Source: Vibrio ponticus (GTDB taxonomy: Bacteria > Pseudomonadota > Gammaproteobacteria > Enterobacterales > Vibrionaceae). From it: a DNA stretch of 64,000 nucleotides. The notes under the pieces are model-generated. The model was given only the letters and a program-made list of their open reading frames with translations, was not told the origin of the DNA and ran no database searches. The position numbers and the translations under genes are program-made. Shown piece after piece: positions 16,095 to 25,111 of this stretch. Numbering within the stretch: position 1 is the first letter of the stretch; every line of letters begins with the position of its first letter. The stretch spans positions 248,001 through 312,000 of the forward strand of contig NZ_AP019658.1 of assembly GCF_009938225.1 (NCBI RefSeq), read 5' to 3'.

Positions 16095-16223
16095 TTCCAC
16101 TGCTCTGAATCAATTTAACTAGAGCGAAATATATAGAATATCGCCCCCTTAACTCAATGATCTAGGTCGGTAAATAGTGAGAGCAAGCTAACAATATGCG
16201 CATCTGGCACACATAAATGGACA

Positions 16224-16247
16224 AATGGCGCCCAGAGGGGCGCCATT
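16224..16247 (-). terminator. Hairpin after catB
   Basis: AATGGCGCCC (16224-16233) and GGGCGCCATT (16238-16247) form a perfect 10-bp stem with loop AGAG next to the catB stop. The T content afterwards is modest. Confidence 0.55.
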
Positions 16248-16252
16248 GAAGA

Positions 16253-16885
16253 TTATTTTTGTACGTTTTCACGCCAGTAGCGATAAAGCGCGGCGATATC
16301 CTGCGAGCTTAGTAATGGCATTGCACCTTGCAACGCGTCATCACCCCAGTTCCACCACTGCATTTCTAATAACATCGCAATTTCTTCGGCGGCAAAACGG
16401 TAGCGAATATGTTTGGCAGGGTTAGCACCAACGATTGAATAGGGCTCAACATCTTTGGTGACGACTGCGCGTGAGGCAATGACTGCACCATCTCCGATTT
16501 TTACCCCAGCCATAATCATCGCTTCAGAGCCAATCCAAACATCGTTACCAATTACGGTATCGCCCGCACGTTCAAAAGCATCATTGGCACCGGCAAACAA
16601 AGGGTTCTCTTGGTAGAAAAACGGAAAGGTACTCGCCCAATCGTGACGGTGACCTTGGTTACCTGCCATGATAAAAGCCGCACCTGAGCCAATTGAACAG
16701 TAGCTGCCAATGATCAACTTATCGACATCATCGCGGTTAGGCATCAAGTAGCGTGCACAGTCATCAAAGCTGTGCTGGTGGTAATAACCCGAGTAGTAAC
16801 TGTGTTTACCCACAATGATGTTTGGGTTGGTGATTTGGTCTTCAATCGGTTTGCCAACAAAAGGGCTTTCAAAATAGTTTGTCAT
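16253..16885 (-). CDS. catB: CatB-type xenobiotic acetyltransferase
   Basis: A 210-residue left-handed beta-helix (hexapeptide repeat) acetyltransferase. It has the CatB/Vat landmarks: [19 protein letters not shown] near the N-terminus, the active-site region [15 protein letters not shown] with the catalytic His, and [20 protein letters not shown]. Type B enzymes acetylate chloramphenicol or streptogramins using acetyl-CoA. The gene is flanked by chromosomal genes; I see no attC site, so it is probably an intrinsic Vibrio copy rather than an integron cassette. Whether it confers resistance depends on expression. Confidence 0.92.
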   Translation of the reverse strand: MTNYFESPFVGKPIEDQITNPNIIVGKHSYYSGYYHQHSFDDCARYLMPNRDDVDKLIIGSYCSIGSGAAFIMAGNQGHRHDWASTFPFFYQENPLFAGANDAFERAGDTVIGNDVWIGSEAMIMAGVKIGDGAVIASRAVVTKDVEPYSIVGANPAKHIRYRFAAEEIAMLLEMQWWNWGDDALQGAMPLLSSQDIAALYRYWRENVQK

Positions 16886-17050
16886 TATGATCTCTTCATT
16901 CTATTAATTTTTGATCTTATTCGGATTGGTTACGGCTGAGATTATAGCGATAACTGAGCCCGAAGTAACAAGTTTACTTGGTGTAAAGGAAAAGCGCGAT
17001 CCGTTTACTCGTAAACCGATCGCGCAGTAGGGAAGTGATGTCGGTTGAAT

Positions 17051-18151
17051 TTAGTCGAGGGACTTTTTAAAGCGTTTAGAGGCAACCATTAAGCCAATAA
17101 CCGTAAAGGCAGCAAGCCACAGACTATCTCGCCACAAATCAGCTAAATCTGCTCCGCGTAATACTATCCCGCGTATTAAGCGCATAAAGTGAGTCGCCGG
17201 TAATACCTCGGATATCCACTGCGCTGCCACTGGCATGGCTTCGTAAGGGAACATAAAACCCGACAGCAAAATCGATGGCAGCAGGATAAATACCGTCATC
17301 TGCATCGCTTGCAACTGGGTACTTGCAACAGTCGAAATAACCAGCCCCAAAGTCAAGCTAGCAGCGATAAACAACAATGTCCCCAGTAAAATTTGGCTGA
17401 GCGCGCCATTGATAGGGACACCAAAAATAAAATGACCTAATCCGAGAATGATCCCGACCTGAATTAAACCCACGAAGATATAAGGTACGATCTTCGCGAC
17501 CATCAGCTCCATCGAATGGATCGGTGTCGTGATGAGTAGCTCTAGGTTGCCTCTTTCACGTTCACGTACGATGGCAGCACTGGTAAACAGAATCATCGTC
17601 ATTGTAAGAATCACGCCGAGTAAGCCAGGAACGATGTTAACCGCAGAGCGCTGGCTGGGATTATAAAACAACGCGACTTCGAAGGTTTTATGCACTTGAG
17701 GTTTGATCTCAAAATCGAAATCCGTCAGGGGCATACTTTGTAAGCCCAGTATTGCAGCACTGATCATGGTATCGGAGCCATCGACGATCCATTGCCCGAG
17801 TTCACGCCCTTGCACCATGCGTTGAGTAAGGTCAGACGGTAAAATCAACGCAGCTCGCACTAGACCCTCTTGTATCGCTTGCTCTGCCTCTTGTGGAGTG
17901 GCAAAACGCTGGGTGATATCGACCACTTGCGTGACGCGAACAGATTCAGTTAGCACACGACCAGCGGCACTTTGGCTTTGATCAACCACTGCAACAGGAA
18001 TATTGCGCACATCGGTATTAATTGCAAAGCCAAACAGTAGCAGCTGAATAAGCGGGATCATCACCACCATACCAAAGGTAATGCGATCACGAGAAAGCTG
18101 GCGGATCTCTTTGATCATCACCGCTTTCATTCGGGCGAGACTCTTGATCAT
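17051..18151 (-). CDS. ABC-2 type transporter permease (YhhJ/YbhR-like)
   Basis: A 366-residue permease: one N-terminal helix (MVVMIPLIQLLLFGFAINTDV), a large periplasmic domain (about residues 50-175) and five more helices including the ABC-2 segment FTSAAIVRERERGNLELLITTP. The start overlaps the stop of the ATPase gene by 4 nt. With the ATPase and HlyD genes it forms an HlyD-ABC-permease exporter of the YbhGFSR/YhiI-YhhJ type. Only one permease is present, so it would act as a homodimer. Likely drug or lipid-like efflux. Confidence 0.92.
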   Translation of the reverse strand: MIKSLARMKAVMIKEIRQLSRDRITFGMVVMIPLIQLLLFGFAINTDVRNIPVAVVDQSQSAAGRVLTESVRVTQVVDITQRFATPQEAEQAIQEGLVRAALILPSDLTQRMVQGRELGQWIVDGSDTMISAAILGLQSMPLTDFDFEIKPQVHKTFEVALFYNPSQRSAVNIVPGLLGVILTMTMILFTSAAIVRERERGNLELLITTPIHSMELMVAKIVPYIFVGLIQVGIILGLGHFIFGVPINGALSQILLGTLLFIAASLTLGLVISTVASTQLQAMQMTVFILLPSILLSGFMFPYEAMPVAAQWISEVLPATHFMRLIRGIVLRGADLADLWRDSLWLAAFTVIGLMVASKRFKKSLD

Positions 18152-19074
18152 TGGCGTCCCTCCCCGGTAACGGTAACAAACACATCTTCTAAACTTGGAC
18201 GGGCGATATTCATTTCAGCGCCTTTTAGTTCAGGGAACTCATTGGCAAGCCACTCCATCGGGTTGGTTACTTGATCATAAATCAAAACGCGTAGGCGGAT
18301 ACCCAGTTGCGCCGCTGAGCGCACTTGTGGGCGTTGCAGGAGCTTCTCTTTCAGTGCTCGTAGCGAAGGGGCTTTGACTTCCACAATATTCACGCCCATT
18401 TCAGCCATGAGACGTTCTGGTTCACCATCGGCGCGAATTAGCCCTGACTCCATAATGGCGAGGCGGTGGCAGCGTTCAGCTTCATCCATGTAGTGGGTCG
18501 TGACTAAGATGGTGGTACCTTGATCGCTGAGATCAAACAACTGCTCCCAAAACTCACGGCGATTCTCAGGGTCTACCGCCGAAGTGGGCTCATCAAGGAA
18601 CAGTAATTCAGGTTTGTGCATCGTTGCAGCCGCAAGAGAAAGGCGCTGTTTCTGTCCGCCACTCATGCCGCTAACGCGTTGCTTTCTGCGTTGATCGAGT
18701 CCATAAATGCCAAGTTGTTGGTTGATGCGATTGCGCAGTTCGCTATTTGGCATACCGAATATCTGCCCAATAAACTGCAAGTTTTCTTCTACCGTAAGAT
18801 CATCATAGAGAGAGAATTTCTGTGTCATATAACCGATTTTTAAACGTAGTAGCTCCGACTGTTTGGGGATCGCTAACCCCAACACATCGACGTTGCCAGA
18901 GGTTGGGCTGAGCAAGCCAGTCAACACGCGAATGGTGGTTGATTTGCCACAACCATTAGGACCCAGGAAACCATAGATACTGCCTTTAGGTACATTGAGG
19001 TTGATGCCTTCAATCGCGGTAAAATCACCGAATTTTTTCACCACGTCGCTGGCTTGAATTGCATAATCTGACAT
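18148..19074 (-). CDS. ABC transporter ATP-binding protein of an ABC-2 exporter
   Basis: A 308-residue single ATPase domain: Walker A GPNGCGKST near residue 39, signature SGMSGGQKQR, Walker B LLFLDEPTSAVDP, and the H-loop TTHYMDEAERC. The C-terminal extension (residues about 225-308) is typical of DrrA/YbhF-like export ATPases. It sits 2 nt after the HlyD stop and overlaps the permease start, so the three genes form a tight operon. Unlike RbbA or YbhF it has only one ATPase domain. Confidence 0.93.
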   Translation of the reverse strand: MSDYAIQASDVVKKFGDFTAIEGINLNVPKGSIYGFLGPNGCGKSTTIRVLTGLLSPTSGNVDVLGLAIPKQSELLRLKIGYMTQKFSLYDDLTVEENLQFIGQIFGMPNSELRNRINQQLGIYGLDQRRKQRVSGMSGGQKQRLSLAAATMHKPELLFLDEPTSAVDPENRREFWEQLFDLSDQGTTILVTTHYMDEAERCHRLAIMESGLIRADGEPERLMAEMGVNIVEVKAPSLRALKEKLLQRPQVRSAAQLGIRLRVLIYDQVTNPMEWLANEFPELKGAEMNIARPSLEDVFVTVTGEGRQ

Positions 19075-19076
19075 GG

Positions 19077-20027
19077 TTACTCCTCACTAAGATCCACTTG
19101 CGCGGCTAAACCTGAAGGTAATTTGATTGCCGCTTGGGTTAGGTCCACTTCTGCCAAGTACATCAGGCGAGAGCGCTCCTCTTCAGTGAGTGCATAGTAA
19201 GGGGTAAATGATGGTTCGGTTGATACCCAGCGTACAGTACCGTTAAAGGCTTGCTCGACACCATCAACATGCACTTTCACCGCTTTACCGGCAATAAAAT
19301 CGACACGGTGACTGGCAGGAACATAAACGCGTGCATAAGGGATCTGGCTGGCTTGCACTACCGCGACAATTCCGTTAACAGGCACGCGCTCACCTAAGTT
19401 GTACGGTAGGTTATCCAGCACGCCAGAGCGGGTGGCGACAATGGTGAGCTCCGCCAGTTTTTGCTCTTCAAGCGCGACATCTGCCTCGGCTGCCGCAAGC
19501 GCCGCTTTAGCTTGTTCGATGTCTTCAAGGCGAGAGCCTGCGGTTAGTTTGGCGAATTCTTCGTTGGCAGAGTCTAACTCTGCACGAGCCGAATCACGCG
19601 CAGCAAGCGCGGTATCTTTTTCGGATTGGCTGATCAGCTTCTTCGCTACCAGTTCTGCTTTACGCTGGTAGTTCTTTTGCGCTTCGGTAAGTTGTGCTTG
19701 GCTACGCACGACGCGCGCTTGAGCCGCAGCAATATCTTCAGGGCGTTCACCATTGGTGAGTTTCAGCAAGTAGGCATCCGCTTTGGCTTGTTCGGCAATT
19801 GCGTGAGCGAGCAGGGCTTGTTGGTTTTTACTGTCCAATTTCACCAGTACATCGCCTTCATTGACCATGCTGCCTTCTTTGACCGGTAACTCGCGGATGA
19901 TTTCATTTGCTGTGGCAGAGAAGGTGACTCGGTCACGTTCAAGAGTGCCAAGTGCTTTCTCTTTTTCGATAGGTGTACAAGCATTGAGTGTGATGAGGAA
20001 TAGGGCGCTTAACAGAAGTTTTTTCAT
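19077..20027 (-). CDS. HlyD-family periplasmic adaptor lipoprotein
   Basis: A 316-residue membrane-fusion protein. The N-terminus MKKLLLSALFLITLNAC ends in a lipobox Cys, so it is probably inner-membrane anchored by lipid. A split biotinyl-lipoyl-like domain (VKEGSMVNEGDVLVKLDS and the ATRSGVLDNLPYNLGERV part) flanks a long coiled coil (residues about 70-195, rich in Ala, Glu, Gln). It would link the ABC-2 pump to an outer-membrane channel such as TolC. First gene of the three-gene operon. Confidence 0.92.
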   Translation of the reverse strand: MKKLLLSALFLITLNACTPIEKEKALGTLERDRVTFSATANEIIRELPVKEGSMVNEGDVLVKLDSKNQQALLAHAIAEQAKADAYLLKLTNGERPEDIAAAQARVVRSQAQLTEAQKNYQRKAELVAKKLISQSEKDTALAARDSARAELDSANEEFAKLTAGSRLEDIEQAKAALAAAEADVALEEQKLAELTIVATRSGVLDNLPYNLGERVPVNGIVAVVQASQIPYARVYVPASHRVDFIAGKAVKVHVDGVEQAFNGTVRWVSTEPSFTPYYALTEEERSRLMYLAEVDLTQAAIKLPSGLAAQVDLSEE

Positions 20028-20340
20028 GCACTTAGTCTCTAGTTCACTTGGTGATATATGCAGCTTAGTTGAAATTCTCTGGCTGCAATGTGATCAAATC
20101 TTTAACTTAGCTATAGAGTAGTGTTTTTAGTAAGGTGAAGAAAAGTAACATAATTCCCCACATATTCATCAAGTGATGAATTTATGAGATAGATGGGAGA
20201 GAGTAGAGTGGAGAACCGAGATTTTAGATATTTCGAGGCGAGATCTGAGTGTTTGGAATGGGTGTTATTTTAGCTTCTTTGAGTTGGTGTATCCCGCATA
20301 GAAGTTTGCGGGCTTATTTGCCTCTCATGTCAGTGTTCAG

Positions 20341-20368
20341 GTTACTCTCTGCTTTGCCAAAGAGTAAC
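20341..20368. repeat. Intergenic palindromic repeat, copy 1 (CAAAGAGTAAC family)
   Basis: GTTACTCT (20341-20348) and AGAGTAAC (20361-20368), followed by CAGTAAGGC. Related copies occur at 22359-22386 and 24671-24698. This one lies 42 bp after the fumC stop and may serve as its terminator. A separate stem CCCGCA/TGCGGG lies at 20293-20312; otherwise 20028-20340 shows nothing I can assign. Confidence 0.65.
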
Positions 20369-20409
20369 CAGTAAGGCACTTTGATTTCTTTTGGATTACT
20401 CGATTGAAT

Positions 20410-21795
20410 CTATTCAGCAAGCCCACCTTGGGTAAGTTTCGCAGGGGCAAGTAAACGCTCAAGAACTTCTCGTCCAAGGTCCGTTTCTCTGTCAGCAACA
20501 TCAATGATAGCTTTGCCTTCGGCATAGGCTTTTTTGGCGATGTCGGCTGCTTTTAGATAACCAATTACCGGGTTAAGGGCAGTTACAAGAATCGGGTTTT
20601 TGTCGAGGGCTTGCTTGAGGTTATCTTCGCGAACATTAAAACTTGCGATAGCCTTGTCTGCTAAGGCAGTGGCGCTATTACTCAGCAATTCAATGCTTTC
20701 GAGTATATTGTGTGCAACCACAGGTAGCATGACGTTCAGTTGGAAGTTGCCTGATTGCCCTGCAACCGTGATAGTCGTATCGTTGCCAATTACTTGCGCA
20801 GCAGCCATTGCAGCAGCTTCTGGAATAACAGGATTTACTTTTCCTGGCATGATCGATGAGCCCGGTTGTAAGCCTTGTAGTTCAATTTCGCCAAGTCCGG
20901 CGAGTGGTCCTGAATTCATCCAACGTAGATCATTTGAAATTTTCAGTATCGCCACAGCGGCTGTTTTGAGTGCACCAGACAGCGCCACGATGGCATCTTG
21001 GCTACTTAAGTTAAAGAAGAAGTTTTCACTGGCAGTAAAGTGACAGCGGGTTGCTTGGGTGAGATTATCAGCAAAGGCTGCAGCAAAACGTGGATCAGCA
21101 TTTATACCTGTTCCCACCGCTGTTCCGCCTTGAGCGAGTGCTTTAACAGCTGTGAGTTGATGCTCAATGGCTTGCTTGGCATGCTCAATTTGATACTGCC
21201 AACCACCAAGTTCTTGATCGAAAGTAATCGGCATCGCATCCATCAGATGGGTACGACCGGTTTTCACGTTCTGCCCTATTTGCTTGCGTTTACTCTTCAG
21301 GCTGGAAATTAAGTGCTCTAAAGCGGGTAATAGACTGTTTTCAATGGTGAGTGCACTACTGACTTGAATCGCAGTTGGAATCACATCATTACTGCTTTGT
21401 CCCATATTGACGTGGTCGTTTGGATTGACTGGTGCACCGAGCTTTGCGCTGGCAAGTGTGGCGATGACTTCATTGGCATTCATATTTGAACTGGTGCCGG
21501 ATCCAGTTTGAAATACATCGATCGGAAAGTGTTCTGTATGATGTCCATCAATAATGGTTTGCGCCGCTTCTTCAATCGCGACGGCAATATCCCCCTCCAG
21601 CAAACCTAGTTGAGCATTAGTGGTTGCAGCGGTTTGTTTGACGTACGCTAAGGCTTGAATAAATGCCACAGGCATTTTGTGTTGGCTAAAATGGAAGTTG
21701 TCGACAGCACGCTGTGTTTGAGCTTGGTATAAGGCAAACGATGGAACTTTGACTTCCCCCATGCTGTCCTTTTCAATTCGAAATTTCTGTGTCAT
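20410..21795 (-). CDS. fumC: Fumarate hydratase class II
   Basis: A 461-residue tetrameric, iron-free fumarase. The superfamily signature GSSIMPGKVNP and the GSGTSSNMNANEV and GRTHLMDAMP active-site segments are intact. It interconverts fumarate and L-malate in the TCA cycle. ATG 21795 has AAAGGA 7 nt upstream. It lies 14 nt after the small fagA-like gene, under a Fur box at 22211-22229. Class II fumarases replace the Fe-S class I enzyme when iron is short, which fits Fur repression. Confidence 0.95.
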   Translation of the reverse strand: MTQKFRIEKDSMGEVKVPSFALYQAQTQRAVDNFHFSQHKMPVAFIQALAYVKQTAATTNAQLGLLEGDIAVAIEEAAQTIIDGHHTEHFPIDVFQTGSGTSSNMNANEVIATLASAKLGAPVNPNDHVNMGQSSNDVIPTAIQVSSALTIENSLLPALEHLISSLKSKRKQIGQNVKTGRTHLMDAMPITFDQELGGWQYQIEHAKQAIEHQLTAVKALAQGGTAVGTGINADPRFAAAFADNLTQATRCHFTASENFFFNLSSQDAIVALSGALKTAAVAILKISNDLRWMNSGPLAGLGEIELQGLQPGSSIMPGKVNPVIPEAAAMAAAQVIGNDTTITVAGQSGNFQLNVMLPVVAHNILESIELLSNSATALADKAIASFNVREDNLKQALDKNPILVTALNPVIGYLKAADIAKKAYAEGKAIIDVADRETDLGREVLERLLAPAKLTQGGLAE

Positions 21796-21809
21796 ATCAG
21801 GTCCTTTTG

Positions 21810-22190
21810 TTAGTCGTGCGGCGCTTGGATACACCTTAATTGTTGTTGTAGTTTTAGAAATTTGATGTCGCCGTCTTCCCATTGGTAGTAGTAACGTTTG
21901 AGGCAAAGTAAGGGAGTATGGATTGAGTCTAAGCAGACTCGGCGGAAGATTCGGCTATGTTTGGGGTTTTGAATCGCTTCCAACATATGGAAATACAGCC
22001 GGCGTAGATACAACTCACATAGCAAGATGCTTTCGTACTCCGAGCCTTCTTCGTAGTAGGAGGCAATTGTCATCGACCAATGGATGTAGTCTTGAATTAT
22101 GTCTGGCTCGAAACCATCGGGTGCTCGATGTTGAACAAATCGATCTTGTGCTTTGAAGTATGCGTTGTAGACAGGCTGCAATGGATTCAT
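21810..22190 (-). CDS. fagA: FagA-like small protein preceding fumC
   Basis: A 126-residue soluble protein rich in Tyr, Leu and Arg, with IFRRVCLDSIHTPLLCLKRYYYQW in the C-terminal half. Position directly before fumC behind a Fur box matches the fagA gene of the Pseudomonas fagA-fumC-sodA operon, and the CLDxxxxPL pattern fits my memory of FagA. The name rests on context and weak similarity. ATG 22190 follows GAGG with good spacing; the GTG at 22196 is less likely. Function unknown; iron-starvation expression is predicted. Confidence 0.65.
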   Translation of the reverse strand: MNPLQPVYNAYFKAQDRFVQHRAPDGFEPDIIQDYIHWSMTIASYYEEGSEYESILLCELYLRRLYFHMLEAIQNPKHSRIFRRVCLDSIHTPLLCLKRYYYQWEDGDIKFLKLQQQLRCIQAPHD

Positions 22191-22210
22191 AACCACCTCT
22201 TAATTAACTG

Positions 22211-22229
22211 AATGATAATTATTATCAAT
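22211..22229 (-). promoter_or_regulatory. Fur box upstream of fagA-fumC
   Basis: AATGATAATTATTATCAAT contains the perfect 15-bp inverted repeat TGATAA-TTA-TTATCA (22213-22227), close to the Fur consensus. It lies 21 bp before the fagA start. Confidence 0.8.
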
Positions 22230-22358
22230 TAATTTAAAGAGTGCAACCATGGGATTGTTGGGGGTATAGATTGGAGTGGGTGAGAATTGAAAATTGAGAG
22301 CTGAGAAGTGCTGCTTAGTTCGATGGGTGATTTTCTTTCGCTTTGTTAAAACGGTCTA

Positions 22359-22386
22359 GCTACTCTTTGTCTTACCAAAGAGTAAC
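22359..22386. repeat. Intergenic palindromic repeat, copy 2 (CAAAGAGTAAC family)
   Basis: TACTCTTTG (22361-22369) and CAAAGAGTA (22376-22384), followed by CTAGAAAGGC. It lies 25 bp after the stop of the DUF3360 gene, the same place that copy 1 occupies after fumC. Confidence 0.65.
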
Positions 22387-22410
22387 TAGAAAGGCGGTTT
22401 TGTCTAATGG

Positions 22411-23919
22411 TTAACGAAAACTTGGAATGATTGCTGGTATCCCAGGTAGTAGACCCACTAGTGCCATCACGCTCGTTAGTACCACAAACATAATCCCTGG
22501 CAGCACCCAACGGTTCATTTTACTCAGTTCACCGCTACGTTCTTTACAGCCGACTAAGCCTAGATTGTCTAATAGCATGGTGAGAGACCAACCAAATGCT
22601 GGGTTAACCAGTGCGGACGAAAATACAACAATGGCTGCCGATTGGGTGGTTTTCCCTTCTCGCGTCATTTCCATTCCTGCCTCTAGCAATGGCACAAATA
22701 CCCCAACAATCAGCGCAACGCAAAGTACAGGTTGCCAGATTGCTAAATCCATTGGGTAGCCCCAAATCGCGGCTATGATACAGAACAGTGCGGTCAGCAA
22801 AGCGCCAGCAGGAATAGGACGTTTAGCAATCGCCGCTGGCACGATATAAGTACCCCATGAAGAAGTAAAATTAGCACCGCCGAGCAGAGAACCGAACGTT
22901 TGACGAATTGAAGCCGTGGTCATGGTATCGTCAATATTCATATGGACTTTTTCTGTACGTTCAGGGTAACTGATTTTTTGAAACACTTGATGCCCTAAAA
23001 AGTCAGGTGACCACATAGCCACGGCTAAAATCGCAAAAGGTAATACCACCATGAAATGTTCAATCGTAGGTAAACCTAGCATCCAGCCACTATTCTCCCC
23101 CCACCAATACATTGGGTTCATATTGGGTAAACCAGGTTCGGTTTGGAAAGAAAACGGCGCACCCATGGCAAAAGCTAAACTACCACCTAGCAAGCAACTC
23201 AGAGGCACAGCTAGCCAACGTTTACGAAAATGTTCTAATAAAGCATATAAAATAATGGTGCAAAAGATCACCACAAAGGCAATATGACTCATACCGATCC
23301 CCTCAGCCCAAGCGAACAGCTTTTTAACTTGAGAGACAGTTCCCACAAAGCCAAGGTAGAGCAATAAACCGCCACACACGCCTTTACTGGTGAGATTTGC
23401 CAACATGCTGCCACCTTTGCTGATGGCTAAGATTAAGCCAAACGCGCCAATCAGCAACCCAAAAGCCATCGGATGCCCGCCGGCGGCTACGACGATAGGA
23501 ATTAAAGGGATCAGTGGACCGTGTGTACCTGCAAGGTTAGCGGTGGGTAGTAAAAAGCCTGAGAAAAGAATAATGAAAATGGAGGCTATCAGTAATTCAT
23601 ATCGAACATTTTCTAAGATAAAGCCTTCATTGAGCCCCAAAGCGCCTGCAAAGGTGGCGGCAATGGCTCCCACCATAACAATCTTACCAATCGTCCCTGC
23701 CATTGCGGGTATCGTATCTTCTACCTCAAATCGATAATCTTTAAATGGCAAATTTGGACGCCAGCGTTTAGGCGCCATTATTTGCAATTCGTTTTCTAGA
23801 TATTGTTCACGGGAATCAAATTCCGAGCTTGGTTTATGTTGCTGTTCATAAGTAAGTTCATCGTTACTGACTTGGGGCTTATCTTCTCGTAAAGGCACGG
23901 ACTCTAAAGTACTGCTCAT
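22411..23919 (-). CDS. DUF3360 family membrane permease
   Basis: A 502-residue protein with a hydrophilic N-terminal tail of about 75 residues and some 12-14 membrane segments. It belongs to DUF3360, found mainly in vibrios and relatives, which looks distantly like SulP/UraA-fold transporters (HGPLIPLIPIVVAAGGHP, GLLIGAFGLILAISKGG). The substrate is unknown. ATG 23919 has AAGGA 7 nt before it. It has its own promoter region, a palindromic repeat follows it, and no neighbour suggests a pathway. Confidence 0.85.
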   Translation of the reverse strand: MSSTLESVPLREDKPQVSNDELTYEQQHKPSSEFDSREQYLENELQIMAPKRWRPNLPFKDYRFEVEDTIPAMAGTIGKIVMVGAIAATFAGALGLNEGFILENVRYELLIASIFIILFSGFLLPTANLAGTHGPLIPLIPIVVAAGGHPMAFGLLIGAFGLILAISKGGSMLANLTSKGVCGGLLLYLGFVGTVSQVKKLFAWAEGIGMSHIAFVVIFCTIILYALLEHFRKRWLAVPLSCLLGGSLAFAMGAPFSFQTEPGLPNMNPMYWWGENSGWMLGLPTIEHFMVVLPFAILAVAMWSPDFLGHQVFQKISYPERTEKVHMNIDDTMTTASIRQTFGSLLGGANFTSSWGTYIVPAAIAKRPIPAGALLTALFCIIAAIWGYPMDLAIWQPVLCVALIVGVFVPLLEAGMEMTREGKTTQSAAIVVFSSALVNPAFGWSLTMLLDNLGLVGCKERSGELSKMNRWVLPGIMFVVLTSVMALVGLLPGIPAIIPSFR

Positions 23920-24670
23920 TGTGATTCCTTTCATTCACACATCTAAGTTGTGTTATTTTAATAAATGCTATTTACTCACTGTATGAAAACTTAGCGGAGT
24001 AGTTATCTGTATTTTTATTACAAAAAAGATCCATAATTAATTATGGTTTATACAAATTAAAGGCAAATGACGATATTTCATTTTATATTTGTATTTATTA
24101 GCTATAAAAGATGGCTCGTTGTTTTTATAAAAGCTTATATAACTAAAAATGGCGTCATGCTACCGAATTACGAGAAGTAATTTATCCTAAAAAGGGTAGG
24201 ATAGTAATTAGACATAAGTCTTATGGCAGAATGAGGGTTATAAGGGGTAATGATAGTTAAAGTGCTAGTAATACTCATCATTTCAATGGCTTATAAATTT
24301 GCATTAACCGGTTGATGTTAGCGTGGAAATACGACTTATCAGTGGTTGGTTGGGGGCTTAATCAGTTATTGACTCTAAGGTAAAGTTTTATGAAGGATTT
24401 CAATATTGTGTTCTAAAAAAAATAAATTGCTTAATATTGATTTATCAATCTTTCTCATTGTTATTTATTTTTGTTCAATGATTGATAACTTGTTTTGGGT
24501 TATTTTAACAAGTGTGTGAAATTGTGGTTTTTCTTATAATATAGCGTGACTAATTATCTAGGGGTAAAGGTTATACTAGGTAAAAATTCAGGACAGAATT
24601 TTTAAGTTTTCGGTGTCGGGAACACCTAAAACTGACCGGACAGCATCAAATATACTAGAACGCCTTTCTG

Positions 24671-24698
24671 GTTACTCTTTGGCAAGGCAAAGAGTAAC
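24671..24698. repeat. Intergenic palindromic repeat, copy 3 (CAAAGAGTAAC family)
   Basis: GTTACTCTTTG and CAAAGAGTAAC are perfect 11-bp arms around GCAAGG. The left flank CGCCTTTCTG is the complement of the AGAAAGGCG flank of copy 2, so this copy is inverted relative to copies 1 and 2. Confidence 0.7.
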
Positions 24699-24752
24699 TG
24701 GTCCGCATACGAAAATGGTAAGAAAGGAGGCAAGTTATGAAGCGGGACATAA

Positions 24753-24973
24753 TATACCCAAGTGACTTCAAGATGCAGGATTCAGAGCGTTGTCATTGAT
24801 TCGAGTTTAAGGAAAGTAACGCAGCGTAATAGCCGGCTTTTTCCAAGTTGTTTAACGCAGCAATCGGGTCAATAACATGCTCAAAAAGGGTGAGTTGCCT
24901 TAGCTTGCATACCTTGTTATCGATTCTTGATTTAAACCCACTAAACCTAGCATCTCAAGGTTACTTGGGTATA
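24753..24973. repeat. MITE-like element with TATACCCAAG terminal repeats
   Basis: 24-bp ends at 24753-24776 and 24950-24973 match as inverted repeats at 20 of 24 positions and bound a 221-bp non-coding unit. The ends begin TATACCCAAGT. It resembles the small mobile inverted-repeat elements seen in many Vibrio genomes. Confidence 0.65.
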
Positions 24974-25077
24974 AGCTAAGCAAGAAGGGGCGAAATAAGC
25001 TATTGTTCTAGCGTGAGGTTTCCGCGTGTAAGAATGAAAACGGGCAATTCGAAAATATATACCTGTTAATCAATGCT

Positions 25078-25104
25078 AATAAAAAGGAGCCTTTCAAGAC
25101 TCCT
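25078..25104 (-). terminator. Terminator of the HAD phosphatase gene
   Basis: AGGAG and CTCCT outer arms, with CTT/AAG inside, are followed by TTTTTATT on the minus strand. Confidence 0.65.
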
Positions 25105-25111
25105 CTTGTTA

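Larger units (their letters stand above)
23920..25077. other. Non-coding stretch of about 1.16 kb
   Basis: No ORF of 60 codons or more and no convincing short gene with a ribosome site. It is A+T-rich up to about 24600. Identified parts are a hairpin AGTTTTcGGTGT/ACACCtAAAACT (24605-24633), palindromic repeat copy 3 and a 221-bp MITE-like element. The remainder may hold the DUF3360 promoter; nothing else is evident. Confidence 0.7.

Noticed and set aside
16200..16885. Reading catB as an integron gene cassette
   Set aside because: No attC-type inverse repeats or neighbouring cassettes; flanks are ordinary chromosomal genes and the hairpin at 16224-16247 is too short to be an attC site.
20341..20368. 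CAAAGAGTAAC repeats as copies of the GGGACAG REP
   Set aside because: The two families share no core sequence and occupy different regions.
22427..23737. Plus-strand open frames antisense to the DUF3360 gene
   Set aside because: The minus-strand frame has the family match, a ribosome site and clear membrane segments; the others are its mirror.
23920..25111. A hidden gene in the long non-coding stretch
   Set aside because: No frame of 60 codons and no short frame with a convincing ribosome site; its recognisable parts are repeats.
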